From: Clostridium sp. TW13
Lineage (GTDB): Bacteria; Bacillota; Clostridia; Clostridiales; Clostridiaceae
DNA: 64,000 nt
Reading direction: 5' to 3'
Assembly: GCF_024345225.1 (NCBI RefSeq)
Contig: NZ_BROD01000001.1
Span: 1,808,362 to 1,872,361, forward strand
Part shown: piece after piece, positions 44,552 through 53,995 of the stretch
Numbering within the stretch: position 1 is the first letter of the stretch
Layout of the letters: every line of letters starts with the position of its first letter
The notes under the pieces: generated by a model
What the model saw: only the letters and a program-made list of their open reading frames with translations
Told to the model about the DNA's origin: nothing
Databases searched by the model: none
Translations under genes and position numbers: made by a program

Positions 44552-46522
44552 TTAGTTACATGAACGAATTATTTTCAAATATGATTTAACAGAAAGCATA
44601 TAATATAATAAATAAATTACTATATATACTGCTACCATTATAAGAGTATACTCTATTACTACTTTGCTTGCCCCCATTAGTTTAACAATATAAACAGATA
44701 AAGCTGCAAAACTGTGAAATAAACTAACTATAAGAGGTAGACCAAATATTAAGGCAAGTTGTTTTGATACCATATGCTTCATTTCTCTTTTGTTTGCCCC
44801 TATTTTTCTTAATACATTATATCTTTCTTTATCTGAATAAGCCTCAACTAATTGTTTATAGTAAAGAATACTGCCTGTGGAAAGTACAAACATAACTCCA
44901 AGTAAAACTCCTATGAATACATAACATCCTAATAGTTTATATGCAGTAGCATTATCAGTATAAAATGAACTAAAGTAATTATCTTTAGGAATTATTTTAT
45001 TCAATTCAGCTACAAGTTTTTCACTATTGAGTGAATTGTCCAAACTATATCCCCTTATTACTGTACTGCTACCTTTGTTTACAGCAACTAACTTTTTAAA
45101 AGCAGTATCTGTAATCACAATGGTTGTTTTTCCAAAGCTATTTCCTAATACACCTTTATCGTTGGAATCCATAATATTTAGATTAAAAGTGGTTCCTAAA
45201 ATATCACAGCTAACCTTTTCACCTTTAAGTCTTCCCCTTTTAGTGTCATTACTCATTTCAATAAAAAAACATTGGTTATCATCCGTAAATTTCAAATCTT
45301 TAACTATACCTAAATCATCAGTTACTTTTGTAAGCTCTGTATTATTGACAATATCATTATACTCACTTATAGGCATTATCTTAACGTCAAAAGATCCACT
45401 TAACTCTTTACCGTAACTCCCTTTATATTTGGCTGTACTTGCTATCCCATCTATAAGAACAATATCTGACTTATGTGTAACTTTTACTTCACTATGCTTA
45501 TTTATTATCTTATCTACTTCATTATTTAAACCTTCATCACCACTTTTGTACATTAAAGAGAATGGTGCACCAGATGGAATCTGTGTTTCCAGTGACATAT
45601 AAAAACCAAATGAAAATGACAATGCAGTAATTGCAACAGCTGATATTACTGCTATAGTTGCAAGCATATTTGAATTAGCTTTTATTCTATATAATATTTG
45701 AGAAATACTTATAAGATTCTCTCCTTTATAATATAGCTTTCTATTTTTTTTGAATTTATTAAGTAGTATTACAATGGAATTATTGAATAAAATATATGTT
45801 CCTGCCACAACTAATATCAATACAAGAAATCCAAAATAGATCATTTTACTTCCACCCTGAAGTAACTTATTGTACGCAATACAATATCCAGTGAAAATCA
45901 TTAAAATAGCAATTAGTGACATGGTTTTTGAGCTTTCAGGAGCTTTTTCTGACTCCTTTTCTGCACTTAAAAGTTCAATTAACTTAAATTTGTATATTAC
46001 CTCAGAGGATTTAATTGAATTGAAAACAAACAAAGCTATAAATATTACAGTAGTAACAATTACAGCCTTTACATCAAGTGTAAAATATACAACCACGCTA
46101 CCTTTCATTATTTTCACAAGAAGTTGTAAAAGGAATTTAGATGTTATAGCACCTAAAGGTATTCCTATAATAATTGACAGCATTCCAAGGAACATATTTT
46201 CACAAAATAATAGAGTTGCTATCTCTTTCTTTTTCATACCTAAAATTGAGTATAATGCCATTTCTTTTTTTCTACTTTTTATAAAAAAACTATTTGCATA
46301 CCAAATAAAAAGAGCAGAAAAAATTATAACTACAATTGAGGCTGCTTTAAATAAAGTATCAACTTTTACTTTTCCACTACTAAAAGTTTGAATCTGTTTA
46401 TTAAAATAAATCGAAAAAAAAGTGAAAAGCATGAAAACAGAAAATAAAGTGCTTATAAAATATGAAAAATATTTACTAAAGTTATGCTTAATATTATAAA
46501 CGCCAAGCTTAAACAACGTCAC
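44552..46522 (-). CDS. ABC transporter permease, FtsX/BceB type
   Basis: Protein of ~656 aa. Membrane segments near residues 17-45, 55-80, 110-140, 150-175, 205-230 and 235-255 are followed by a large extracytoplasmic domain (~300-510), then four more segments to ~650 with the FtsX motif EAYSDKERYNVLRKIGANKREMKHMV. BceB-like proteins bind peptide antibiotics such as bacitracin or lantibiotics. The start is GTG 46522, eight bases after AGGAGG and inside the end of the ATPase gene. Confidence 0.88.
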   Translation of the reverse strand: MTLFKLGVYNIKHNFSKYFSYFISTLFSVFMLFTFFSIYFNKQIQTFSSGKVKVDTLFKAASIVVIIFSALFIWYANSFFIKSRKKEMALYSILGMKKKEIATLLFCENMFLGMLSIIIGIPLGAITSKFLLQLLVKIMKGSVVVYFTLDVKAVIVTTVIFIALFVFNSIKSSEVIYKFKLIELLSAEKESEKAPESSKTMSLIAILMIFTGYCIAYNKLLQGGSKMIYFGFLVLILVVAGTYILFNNSIVILLNKFKKNRKLYYKGENLISISQILYRIKANSNMLATIAVISAVAITALSFSFGFYMSLETQIPSGAPFSLMYKSGDEGLNNEVDKIINKHSEVKVTHKSDIVLIDGIASTAKYKGSYGKELSGSFDVKIMPISEYNDIVNNTELTKVTDDLGIVKDLKFTDDNQCFFIEMSNDTKRGRLKGEKVSCDILGTTFNLNIMDSNDKGVLGNSFGKTTIVITDTAFKKLVAVNKGSSTVIRGYSLDNSLNSEKLVAELNKIIPKDNYFSSFYTDNATAYKLLGCYVFIGVLLGVMFVLSTGSILYYKQLVEAYSDKERYNVLRKIGANKREMKHMVSKQLALIFGLPLIVSLFHSFAALSVYIVKLMGASKVVIEYTLIMVAVYIVIYLLYYMLSVKSYLKIIRSCN

Positions 46523-47276
46523 TTGAAGCACCTCCTAAAGTAGACAGTGTTTCAAGTATTTCATTGTAAAATTCCTTTCTACTTCCACTTCTTTCAAGTT
46601 CACAGTATAAAAGACCATCTTTGATAAATATGATCCTATTACAATAACTAGCAGAAAAAGCATCATGTGTAACCATAACTATGGTTGCATTATTATTTAT
46701 ATTAAGCTGTGATAGCTTCTCTAATAGTTCAGTTGAGGACTTTGAATCAAGTGCTCCAGTAGGTTCATCTGCCAAAATGATTTCTGGGTCTGTTATTATT
46801 GCCCTTGCAGCTGCAGCTCTTTGCCTTTGTCCTCCTGAAACTTCATAGGGAGATTTATTAATTATTTTATCAATTCCAAGTATTGAACTTATTTTCTTTA
46901 CTTTCTTATCTATTGTATGAGGATCTACCTTTGCTAAAGATAATGGTAACATTATATTTTCTTTAAGCGTAAGTGTATCTAATAAATTATAATCCTGAAA
47001 GATGAATCCAAGCCTGCTACGTCTGAAATCTGATAATTCATCTTCATCAAGGTTAATTATACTTTTACCACCAATCCTTACAGTCCCACTAGTTGGAGTG
47101 TCTATGGTAGATATTACATTAAGTAATGTGGACTTTCCCGAACCAGACGGTCCCATAATACCAAGAAATTCTCCCTTCTCTACTGAAAAACTCACATCTT
47201 TTAATGCCTGAGACTGATTTCCATTCACTTTTGAGTTATAAGTCTTTTTAACATTTTTAACTTCCATTACATACAT
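46509..47276 (-). CDS. ABC transporter ATP-binding protein, BceA type
   Basis: Protein of ~255 aa. Walker A GPSGSGKSTLLN near 41, Q-loop FIFQDYNLLDTLTLKENI, signature SGGQRQRAAAARAI near 142, Walker B IILADEPTGALDSKSS, His in VMVTHD. The highest similarity by eye is to the LolD/BceA class that pairs with FtsX-type permeases. ATG 47276 follows AGGAGG by eight bases; an ATG two codons upstream is too close to that site. Overlaps the permease start. Confidence 0.9.
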   Translation of the reverse strand: MYVMEVKNVKKTYNSKVNGNQSQALKDVSFSVEKGEFLGIMGPSGSGKSTLLNVISTIDTPTSGTVRIGGKSIINLDEDELSDFRRSRLGFIFQDYNLLDTLTLKENIMLPLSLAKVDPHTIDKKVKKISSILGIDKIINKSPYEVSGGQRQRAAAARAIITDPEIILADEPTGALDSKSSTELLEKLSQLNINNNATIVMVTHDAFSASYCNRIIFIKDGLLYCELERSGSRKEFYNEILETLSTLGGASSDVV

Positions 47277-47398
47277 AATCATTTCCTCCTGTATTTCTAT
47301 CCCTATAAGATTATTAGCCTCATGGTCTTAAATTTAACTACAGTTAGAATTATATATGTATGGTCTTAATTTCAATTTTAAATCATCTTAATTTCATC

Positions 47399-48805
47399 TT
47401 AATTATCCTTAGGGAATTCTATATTTATACTTGTCCCAACATTCAGCTCACTCTCTACATTAATCTGACCTTCATGTGCCTCTATTATTTGTTTTGCAAT
47501 TGCCATACCAAGTCCTGATCCTTTAACATTAACAGCACTATTGGTGCCCCTATAATATCTATCAAAAAGTCTTTTCAAAGCTTCTTTTTCCATTCCTTTT
47601 CCGTTATCCTCAATCTTTATATATATTTTATCTGTTTCTTCTATAGAAACTTTTATTATAGTATTTTGATCGTTATGAACCACTGCATTAAACAACAAAT
47701 TAGTAAAAGCCCGCTTTAGAAGTGTACTATCAAATTTAAAATTCACCCTATCAACAGCACAGTAAAAAAGAATCCCTCTTTCCACATATTTGGGATCATT
47801 TAATATTCCAATTACTACTTCCTTTACTAATCTAGATATATTATCCTCTTTCCTATTTATAGGTATCATGCCATTTTTCAATTGATATGTAAAATTCAAA
47901 TTTTCAACTATTGTTTCAACATTATTTACATTTTTAAGTATTATTGTTCCATATTTTTTTATCTCCTCTGAAGTAACTGTGTATTCAGAATCTATTAATA
48001 TCTCAGCATAACCTTTTATAGGAGATAATGGAGTTTTTAAATCATGAGAAATATTAGCTATCCACTCTTCTCTTAAAGTTTCATTTGCTTTTCTTTCAAC
48101 TTCAGCAGATTTGAGCTTACTATCCAAAAGGTTAAGACTTGTATAAACATCGCTATACACCCCTTTTCCTCTCATTTGAGTATAAGAATTTGATGCAAGT
48201 CTTTCTATCCCTCCTATTATATTTGATAAAGTACGATTCATTCTCACAGCATATATACCAACAAGAAGCATAACTAAAGAAAATATACCTGCTATAACGA
48301 ATTTAAGATAAGATGCTTTATCAGAATTGAAGTACATAGTCATTTTAGATATTTTTGCAGGAAACCCTATAATGTATGTCCATTGGTCTCCATTATTATT
48401 AATACTTCCAACAAACATAGTATAATTTCCTAGATTCCCTTGATTTTTATATAATTGAACCATTTCTATAGGCGCATAATGACGTAAAGCATCTTTAGGC
48501 ATATTATATCCTGTAGCAACATCACCATTTTTATTAACTATTTGCAAACAAAGCTTATGCTTTTTTAATTCATCTATTCCCGAATCCCTCAATTGCGGCT
48601 TTCCATCTTTGAAATAAATTTCTTTAGAAAAATTTGCTGTAATAGATATGGGCGCACTACTCCAACTATTTTCATTACCAATACTAATTTTTAATAAGTA
48701 AACTACCATCCCCATACAAATAAAAATAAAGATTAGAAAAATAATAAAAAATTTAGAATATAAATTAAATGCTATTTTGTAGCTAGATTTTTTCATTTTA
48801 CTCAT
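47399..48805 (-). CDS. Sensor histidine kinase with extracytoplasmic sensor
   Basis: Protein of 468 aa. Membrane helices lie at ~13-36 and ~160-182, with an extracytoplasmic domain of ~125 residues between them. Then come a HAMP-like region, phospho-His in NISHDLKTPLSPIKGYAEIL (~250), the N box LLFNAVVHND, G1 DNGKGM and G2 GSGLGMAIAKQI. BceS-type sensors of this transporter class lack a sensor loop, so this kinase may sense its signal directly. Overlaps the regulator gene by 8 bp. Confidence 0.9.
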   Translation of the reverse strand: MSKMKKSSYKIAFNLYSKFFIIFLIFIFICMGMVVYLLKISIGNENSWSSAPISITANFSKEIYFKDGKPQLRDSGIDELKKHKLCLQIVNKNGDVATGYNMPKDALRHYAPIEMVQLYKNQGNLGNYTMFVGSINNNGDQWTYIIGFPAKISKMTMYFNSDKASYLKFVIAGIFSLVMLLVGIYAVRMNRTLSNIIGGIERLASNSYTQMRGKGVYSDVYTSLNLLDSKLKSAEVERKANETLREEWIANISHDLKTPLSPIKGYAEILIDSEYTVTSEEIKKYGTIILKNVNNVETIVENLNFTYQLKNGMIPINRKEDNISRLVKEVVIGILNDPKYVERGILFYCAVDRVNFKFDSTLLKRAFTNLLFNAVVHNDQNTIIKVSIEETDKIYIKIEDNGKGMEKEALKRLFDRYYRGTNSAVNVKGSGLGMAIAKQIIEAHEGQINVESELNVGTSINIEFPKDN

Positions 48806-49526
48806 CCCTTTTTACAAGCTTGTATCCAAGTCCTATCACTGTCACAATAAATTTAGGTTTAGAAGGATTTTCCTCTAACTTTTCTCTTAAATGCCTCACA
48901 TGAACAGAAATTGTATTATCATATCCAATGTAATCTTCTCCCCATACAACCTCACACAGTCTTTCCTTATTAATTATCATATTAGGATTTTCTGCTAAAT
49001 ATAAAAGTAGCTGATATTCCTTTGCAGTAAGTTTTATTTCTTCTCCTCGGTTGTATACCTGACTATGCAACTTATCCACCGTAATGTCACCAAACTTTAT
49101 AATACCATTTTTGCTATCACAAACTTCTTTTATACCATCATACTGTTGTCTTCGCAGTTGTGCCTTAATACGAAAAGCAATCTCTCTTGGACTAAAAGGT
49201 TTAGTAATATAATCATCACCACCCATACTTAATCCTAGAATTTTATCAATATCACTATTTTTTGATGACAAAAATAAAATTGGACAATAAGAAAATTCTC
49301 TTATTTTTTTGCATACCTCGATACCATCAACATCTGGAAGCATTATATCAAGAACTACTACATCAGGTTTTTCATCCCTACATGTCGTTATACCCTCTAT
49401 TCCACAATATGCTTTTAGTATATCTTTAAAGCCTTCTTTTAATAGAATATCCTCTAATAAATCAGTTATATCTTTTTCATCATCTATAAGTAATACTTTT
49501 TTATTTAATATGTTTACTAAATCCAT
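48798..49526 (-). CDS. OmpR-family response regulator
   Basis: Protein of ~242 aa. The receiver domain has KKVLLIDDEKDI, phospho-acceptor Asp in VVVLDIMLPDVDG (~60), FLSSKN and KPFSPREI. The winged-helix domain has LTAKEYQLLLYLAENPNMIINKERLCEVVWGEDYIGYDNTISVHVRHLREKLE. ATG 49526 follows AGAGG; a TTG at 49532 is less likely. First gene of the regulator-kinase-ATPase-permease group, which it probably controls. Confidence 0.92.
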   Translation of the reverse strand: MDLVNILNKKVLLIDDEKDITDLLEDILLKEGFKDILKAYCGIEGITTCRDEKPDVVVLDIMLPDVDGIEVCKKIREFSYCPILFLSSKNSDIDKILGLSMGGDDYITKPFSPREIAFRIKAQLRRQQYDGIKEVCDSKNGIIKFGDITVDKLHSQVYNRGEEIKLTAKEYQLLLYLAENPNMIINKERLCEVVWGEDYIGYDNTISVHVRHLREKLEENPSKPKFIVTVIGLGYKLVKRDE

Positions 49527-49617
49527 TTCCAAACCTCTTATCCTCTATACATTTGATTAATTTTGTTCACCTAATTGCTTTATTCTGATAAATTATTTTG
49601 TTGAACAACTACATTAT

Positions 49618-49877
49618 CTACAAATCCTTTTTTTATCATAGCACTCATAATAAGCGCTATAATATGAAGCTGCGGCTTAGTAAAATAAATTGCAAATCTT
49701 GATTCTTTTAAGAATTTGATTATAGATGATGAATTTGTTATAATTGAGCCAATGAACATTTATGATATCTCCTTGTTATGTTTTTGTGTCAGAACTTAAT
49801 TATAACAAATGATTTCATAAATGTTCTATTTTTTTGTTATTGGTAAATTATTGGATGTAAAAACGCTCGTTTATAGC
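49618..49877 (-). mobile_element. Solo end of the IS4-like element
   Basis: About 260 bp nearly identical to 51903-52162, the 5' end of the complete element, from CTACAAATCC to CTCGTTTATAG. It contains the transposase start and first ~45 codons only, then jumps to unrelated sequence. It ends at the same terminal base as the full copy and abuts the stop of the NUDIX gene. It fills the gap between the response regulator and NUDIX genes. Confidence 0.82.
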
Positions 49878-49879
49878 TT

Positions 49880-50335
49880 CTATATGACCTTATCAATACC
49901 TTCCAATATGGCTTTATCTACAGGCGTATTAATATTATCAGGGAGATTATCCACATCAAACCATTTAAGTTCAACTACTTCGTCATCATCCTGTTTTAAC
50001 TCACCCTCATATTCATCACATAGAAAAATAACATTAACATAATAAACTTCATCTCCACTTGCACATATGCAATGCATGTCCTCACCAGAAAAAATTTTAT
50101 AAAATTTTAAATTTATCGGTGTTATACCTATTTCTTCCTTCAACTCACGCCTAACGGTTTCTTCAATGGTTTCTCCTAATTCAAGACATCCGCCATGTAT
50201 AGACCAGGTTCCATTATCTCCACGTTTTTGTAATAATATCTTCCTATCCTTGTAGATTATAGTTCCTGCTGCCACTAATAATAAAGGGTCATGCCCTATA
50301 TAGTTTCTAAGGTTGCTTACGTATTCAGGCACCAT
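49880..50335 (-). CDS. NUDIX hydrolase
   Basis: Protein of 151 aa that hydrolyses a nucleoside-diphosphate-linked substrate. The NUDIX box is GGCLELGETIEETVRRELKEEIGI near residues 48-72, with LLQKRGDNGTWSIHGG before it. Substrate unknown (MutT-like sanitation or ADP-ribose class). AGGAGGCG precedes the ATG. The stop touches the solo IS end at 49877, so the last residues (EGIDKVI) may have been altered by the insertion. Confidence 0.85.
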   Translation of the reverse strand: MVPEYVSNLRNYIGHDPLLLVAAGTIIYKDRKILLQKRGDNGTWSIHGGCLELGETIEETVRRELKEEIGITPINLKFYKIFSGEDMHCICASGDEVYYVNVIFLCDEYEGELKQDDDEVVELKWFDVDNLPDNINTPVDKAILEGIDKVI

Positions 50336-50504
50336 TTTTCACGCCTCCTATTTATTCACAATTAGCTACTTATTCCAAGTAACTTTAAAAATGTTATATA
50401 TAGTAACCACTATTTTTACAAGCCTATAATTATCAAAATAGTTATGGCTTTTGTTCTGCCACAATTCCTTGTCACAACAACAATACTTCTATTTCCATAG
50501 CTCT

Positions 50505-50720
50505 TTAATCATTTTGCCCTTTGTTTATAAATAAATAATTTTTTTGATTTATTTTTTCATATTCGTTTTGGTCTAGGTAATTAAAAGAAATATCTCCATC
50601 TGTTGATAATTGTTCAAATAGTAATTTAGAAAATAATAATTCAAATTTTCTTGAATTATTAATTTTATTTAAATCTACTCTAAACTTATTGTCTTCTTGA
50701 ATCATACAGATATTTTTCAA
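50505..50720 (-). CDS. Hypothetical 71-aa protein
   Basis: MKNICMIQEDNKFRVDLNKI then NNSRKFELLFSKLLFEQLST and a tail of acidic and aromatic residues. Composition is protein-like but no family is recognised, and the ribosome binding site (AGGAC) is weak. It may be a fragment. The rest of 50336-50785 shows nothing. Confidence 0.35.
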   Translation of the reverse strand: MKNICMIQEDNKFRVDLNKINNSRKFELLFSKLLFEQLSTDGDISFNYLDQNEYEKINQKNYLFINKGQND

Positions 50721-50785
50721 GTCCTGAAATCCTTGATTCCAATAAACTTTTCTTAATTACAAAATATGCTATTTTTATAATTATA

Positions 50786-52162
50786 CTATAAATGAGCGAA
50801 ATCACAAATAAATATCTCCAGTTAAATAACTAAAAAGATACTTATGCGGCCTTAAAAAGCTCTAAAATGACATCAAGAGGCTCTCCAGATTGAGTTTTTT
50901 CATAAACGAAAGTGATTTTTTCAGCCTCTAATTGAGCTCTAGCAGTTTTTAATCCATTACTAAATTTTAAAGTATCTTCGGATACTTCTAATCCACAATA
51001 AACATATGTAATCAGCATAATAAGCAGATATCTTTTTATACTTTTTTCACTGCGAATTTGATAATCGTCTAAACCTAGTTTTTTCTTAGATTCTCTAAAG
51101 AAAATTTCAATCGGCCATCTATGTTTATAATGGTTTAGCAGTTCCAATAATGACATGCTGGAGTCGGGGCTTATAAAAGCTCTTAAACATCCATCTTTGA
51201 AAAGAGCTTCTTTAGGCCAACTTAGAACTATCACAGCTTTTTTTAAATCATTTAGCTTTCCTTTATAGGAATACACATAATACTCTGAGTTGCCGACTTT
51301 GACTAGGTCAACATCCTCTTTAGTTAGTGTTTTCCCGAACGCGTTAAGCTTAATGCCGATTCTTTCATGATTAGTAGGATAAATAACTCTATTAGTACGT
51401 AAGCCACCTACATATTTGAACCCGGCTTTTTTAGAAGCATTGAAAATCTTTTTACAGCTATACCAGCTATCACACAAAACATATCCTTCATTTATTGAAG
51501 ATGGTAATAATTTTATAAACTCAACAGCCATTTGAATTTTACTCTTAATGTTTTTATCGTAAATAGATATTGAGTATGGCATAACAACATCATCACAAAT
51601 AAGCATAACAGTTACTAATTGATGTCCGTAAACAGTTTTACGTTTTAAATGAGAATTGTTAAAACTACACTTTTCAATATGTTTGAGTGCCTTTTACGAG
51701 GGCACAGTCCTTTCTGAGATAGTATCATCTATAGCAACATAAATTGGTTTTCCAGTTGCTTTAGAAAGTTCCCAAATCTTTTTTATAACCAAATTACGGA
51801 GTGCTCTTTCAATAAAGTCTTCATTCCAAGGACTTTTAGATAAAAATTTCCCTACATTCGTCCTATGCCTGAAATGCATAAGGTCGGATATATCAGTAAC
51901 TTTACCTACAAATCCTTTTTTTATCATAGCACTCATAATAAGAGCTATAATATGAAGCTGCGGCTTAGTAAAATAAATTGCAAATCTTGATTCTTTTAAG
52001 AATTTGATTATAGATGATGAATTTTTTATAATTGAGCCAATGAACATTTATGATATCTCCTTGTTATGTTTTTGCGTCAGAACTTAATTATAACAAATGA
52101 TTTCATAAATGTTCTATTTTTTGTTTTGGTAAATTATTGGATGTAAAAACGCTCGTTTATAG
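50786..52162 (-). mobile_element. IS4-like insertion sequence, complete but disabled
   Basis: 1377 bp bounded by CTATAAATGAGCG at the left and, on the other strand, CTATAAACGAGCG at the right, a 13-bp terminal repeat with one mismatch. It carries one transposase gene. No clear target duplication is visible (TATA left, TAAG right). A 260-bp copy of its 5' end is at 49618-49877. Confidence 0.82.
50842..52047 (-). pseudogene. IS4-family transposase, one nonsense codon
   Basis: Single frame of 402 codons interrupted only by TAA at 51694-51696 (TVPS-stop-KALKHIEK). Part 1 (52047-51697) holds the helix-rich N-terminus and the first Asp in YVAIDDTISER. Part 2 holds the second Asp in CDSWYSCKKI and the Y-R-E-K signature YKHRWPIEIFFRESKKKLGL with the catalytic Glu. 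All DDE residues are intact, so the only defect seen is the stop. It was recently active. Confidence 0.85.
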
Positions 52163-52163
52163 T

Positions 52164-52282
52164 AAGTCTAGTAATTTATTTAATTGATGGTAAAATTTCT
52201 ATTAATTCACAAAATATAGTTCAACAAATTCATAAATTTAACACTATAAAAAACAATTCTATTGGTTCTTTACATAATTGTT
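52164..52282 (+). pseudogene. Gene tail cut by the IS
   Basis: Directly after the IS a frame reads VIYLIDGKISINSQNIVQQI to HKFNTIKNNSIGSLHNC and TAG, without start. It looks like the 3' end of a plus-strand gene interrupted by insertion; the matching 5' part was not recognised on the other side. Family unknown. Confidence 0.35.
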
Positions 52283-52410
52283 AGACTTTATTATGTGCTT
52301 ATTTGCTTTAAACAAAATTGTAATAAACATTACAGATTTATTTATGACCTTGGTATCCTCTTATCTTAATGTTATGATTCATTATGAGGACAAAAGGAAG
52401 TGAATAAATT

Positions 52411-53967
52411 ATGAGTATTTTAACAGTTGAAAATATGAGCCATTCATTTGGCGATAGAATATTATTTAACAAAGTATCTTTTAAGCTACTAAAAGGAGAA
52501 CATATAGGTCTTATTGGTGCTAATGGTGAAGGTAAGTCAACGTTCATGAAACTTATCACAAATCAAATTTTACCTGATGGAGGCACTATTGAATGGAACA
52601 GTAAATTTAGTATAGGCTATATGGATCAACTGGTTGATTTAAAAGAAGGAATTACTGCATTAAATTTTTTACAGCACGCATTTACAAACTTATTTGATAT
52701 AGAAAGAAAAATCAATAGTTTATATAATGAAATTGGTAACATGCCTGAAGGAAAAATGGATAAGTCTTTAAATAAAATTGCTATCCTACAAGAAACATTA
52801 GATAAAAGTGATTTTTATAGTATCAATTCAAAAATACAAGCAACTGCAGCTGGACTTGGCATTAAAGAACTTCTCGATAATGATGTTGCAACTTTAAGTG
52901 GAGGACAAAGAACTAAAGTTTTACTTGCAAAACTACTTTTAGAAAAACCTGATATTCTATTATTGGATGAGCCAACAAACCATCTAGATGAGGAGCATAT
53001 AGCATGGCTCAAGAATTATTTGATTAGCTATGAAAATGCATTTATATTAATATCCCATGATAATAGTTTCTTAAATAGTGTAGTAAATGTAGTTTATCAT
53101 CTTGAACACAAAAGCTTAACGAGATATCAAGGAAATTATGATTATTTTGTTAAACTTTACGAAACTCGAAAGCAGCAATTACTAATCGAGTACAAGGAAC
53201 AACAAAATGAAATTGCAAAACTTGAGGATTATATAAGAAAAAATAAAGTACGAACTGCAACTGCAAAACAAGCTAAGGCAAGAGAAAAAAGGCTAAATAA
53301 AATTGAAAGAATAGAAATAAAAAAAGATATTATTAAGCCTTATTTCAATTTTAAAAATGTGAAAATGCCAGAAAGTATTATTTTGCAGGCTGAAAATTTG
53401 GTTATTGGTTATGATACGCCCTTAAGTAAACCTCTAAATTTAAAAATGAAAAGAGGACAAAAAATTGTAATAACTGGTGCTAACGGTTTAGGGAAAACTA
53501 CCCTTTTAAAAAGCCTACTTGGATTCTTAAAACCAATAAATGGAGAAGTGAATTTAAGTGAATATAAAGAAATCGGCTATTTTGAACAAGAAGTTCTAGA
53601 GGATAATACTAGCACAGTATTATCTGATGTTTGGAACACCTTCCCTGAACTAACTCAAACTGAAGTAAGAAGTTGTCTTGCTAAATGCGGATTAACAAGA
53701 CAACATATAGATAGTCCAATTAATATATTAAGTGGAGGCGAACAAGCTAAAGCCAGATTATGTAAGATTATAAATAAACCCTCTAATATATTAGTTTTAG
53801 ATGAACCAACAAATCACTTAGATATTTATGCTAAAGATGAACTTAAGCGTGCTTTACTAGAATATGAAGGCAGTATAATTCTAGTATGTCATGAACCAGA
53901 TTTTTATAATGATATCGCAACAGATTTATGGAATTGTGAAGATTGGGTGGCTACACTAAGCAATTAG
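52411..53967 (+). CDS. ABC-F family ATPase (possible ribosome protection)
   Basis: Protein of 518 aa with two nucleotide-binding domains and no membrane segment. Walker A sites are GANGEGKST (37-45) and GANGLGKTT (~352), signatures LSGGQRTK and LSGGEQAK, Walker B LLLDEPTNHLDE and LVLDEPTNHLDI. The linker between the domains (~240-320) is long, lysine-rich and helical. Members either regulate translation or dislodge drugs from the ribosome. Which of these applies cannot be told from sequence alone. AAGGAAGTG precedes the ATG. Monocistronic. Confidence 0.92.
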   Translation: MSILTVENMSHSFGDRILFNKVSFKLLKGEHIGLIGANGEGKSTFMKLITNQILPDGGTIEWNSKFSIGYMDQLVDLKEGITALNFLQHAFTNLFDIERKINSLYNEIGNMPEGKMDKSLNKIAILQETLDKSDFYSINSKIQATAAGLGIKELLDNDVATLSGGQRTKVLLAKLLLEKPDILLLDEPTNHLDEEHIAWLKNYLISYENAFILISHDNSFLNSVVNVVYHLEHKSLTRYQGNYDYFVKLYETRKQQLLIEYKEQQNEIAKLEDYIRKNKVRTATAKQAKAREKRLNKIERIEIKKDIIKPYFNFKNVKMPESIILQAENLVIGYDTPLSKPLNLKMKRGQKIVITGANGLGKTTLLKSLLGFLKPINGEVNLSEYKEIGYFEQEVLEDNTSTVLSDVWNTFPELTQTEVRSCLAKCGLTRQHIDSPINILSGGEQAKARLCKIINKPSNILVLDEPTNHLDIYAKDELKRALLEYEGSIILVCHEPDFYNDIATDLWNCEDWVATLSN

Positions 53968-53975
53968 TGTAGCCA
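53948..53975. terminator. Hairpin overlapping the ABC-F stop
   Basis: TGGCTACACTAA/TTAGTGTAGCCA with a 4-nt loop. It contains the TAG stop codon at 53965-53967 and lacks a long T run, but it separates converging genes. Confidence 0.55.
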
Positions 53976-53995
53976 ACACTATAAATAAATCTATA

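Noticed and set aside
52346-52405. 19-codon ORF just before the ABC-F gene as a leader peptide
   Set aside because: No ribosome binding site and no terminator or alternative pairing between it and the ABC-F start.
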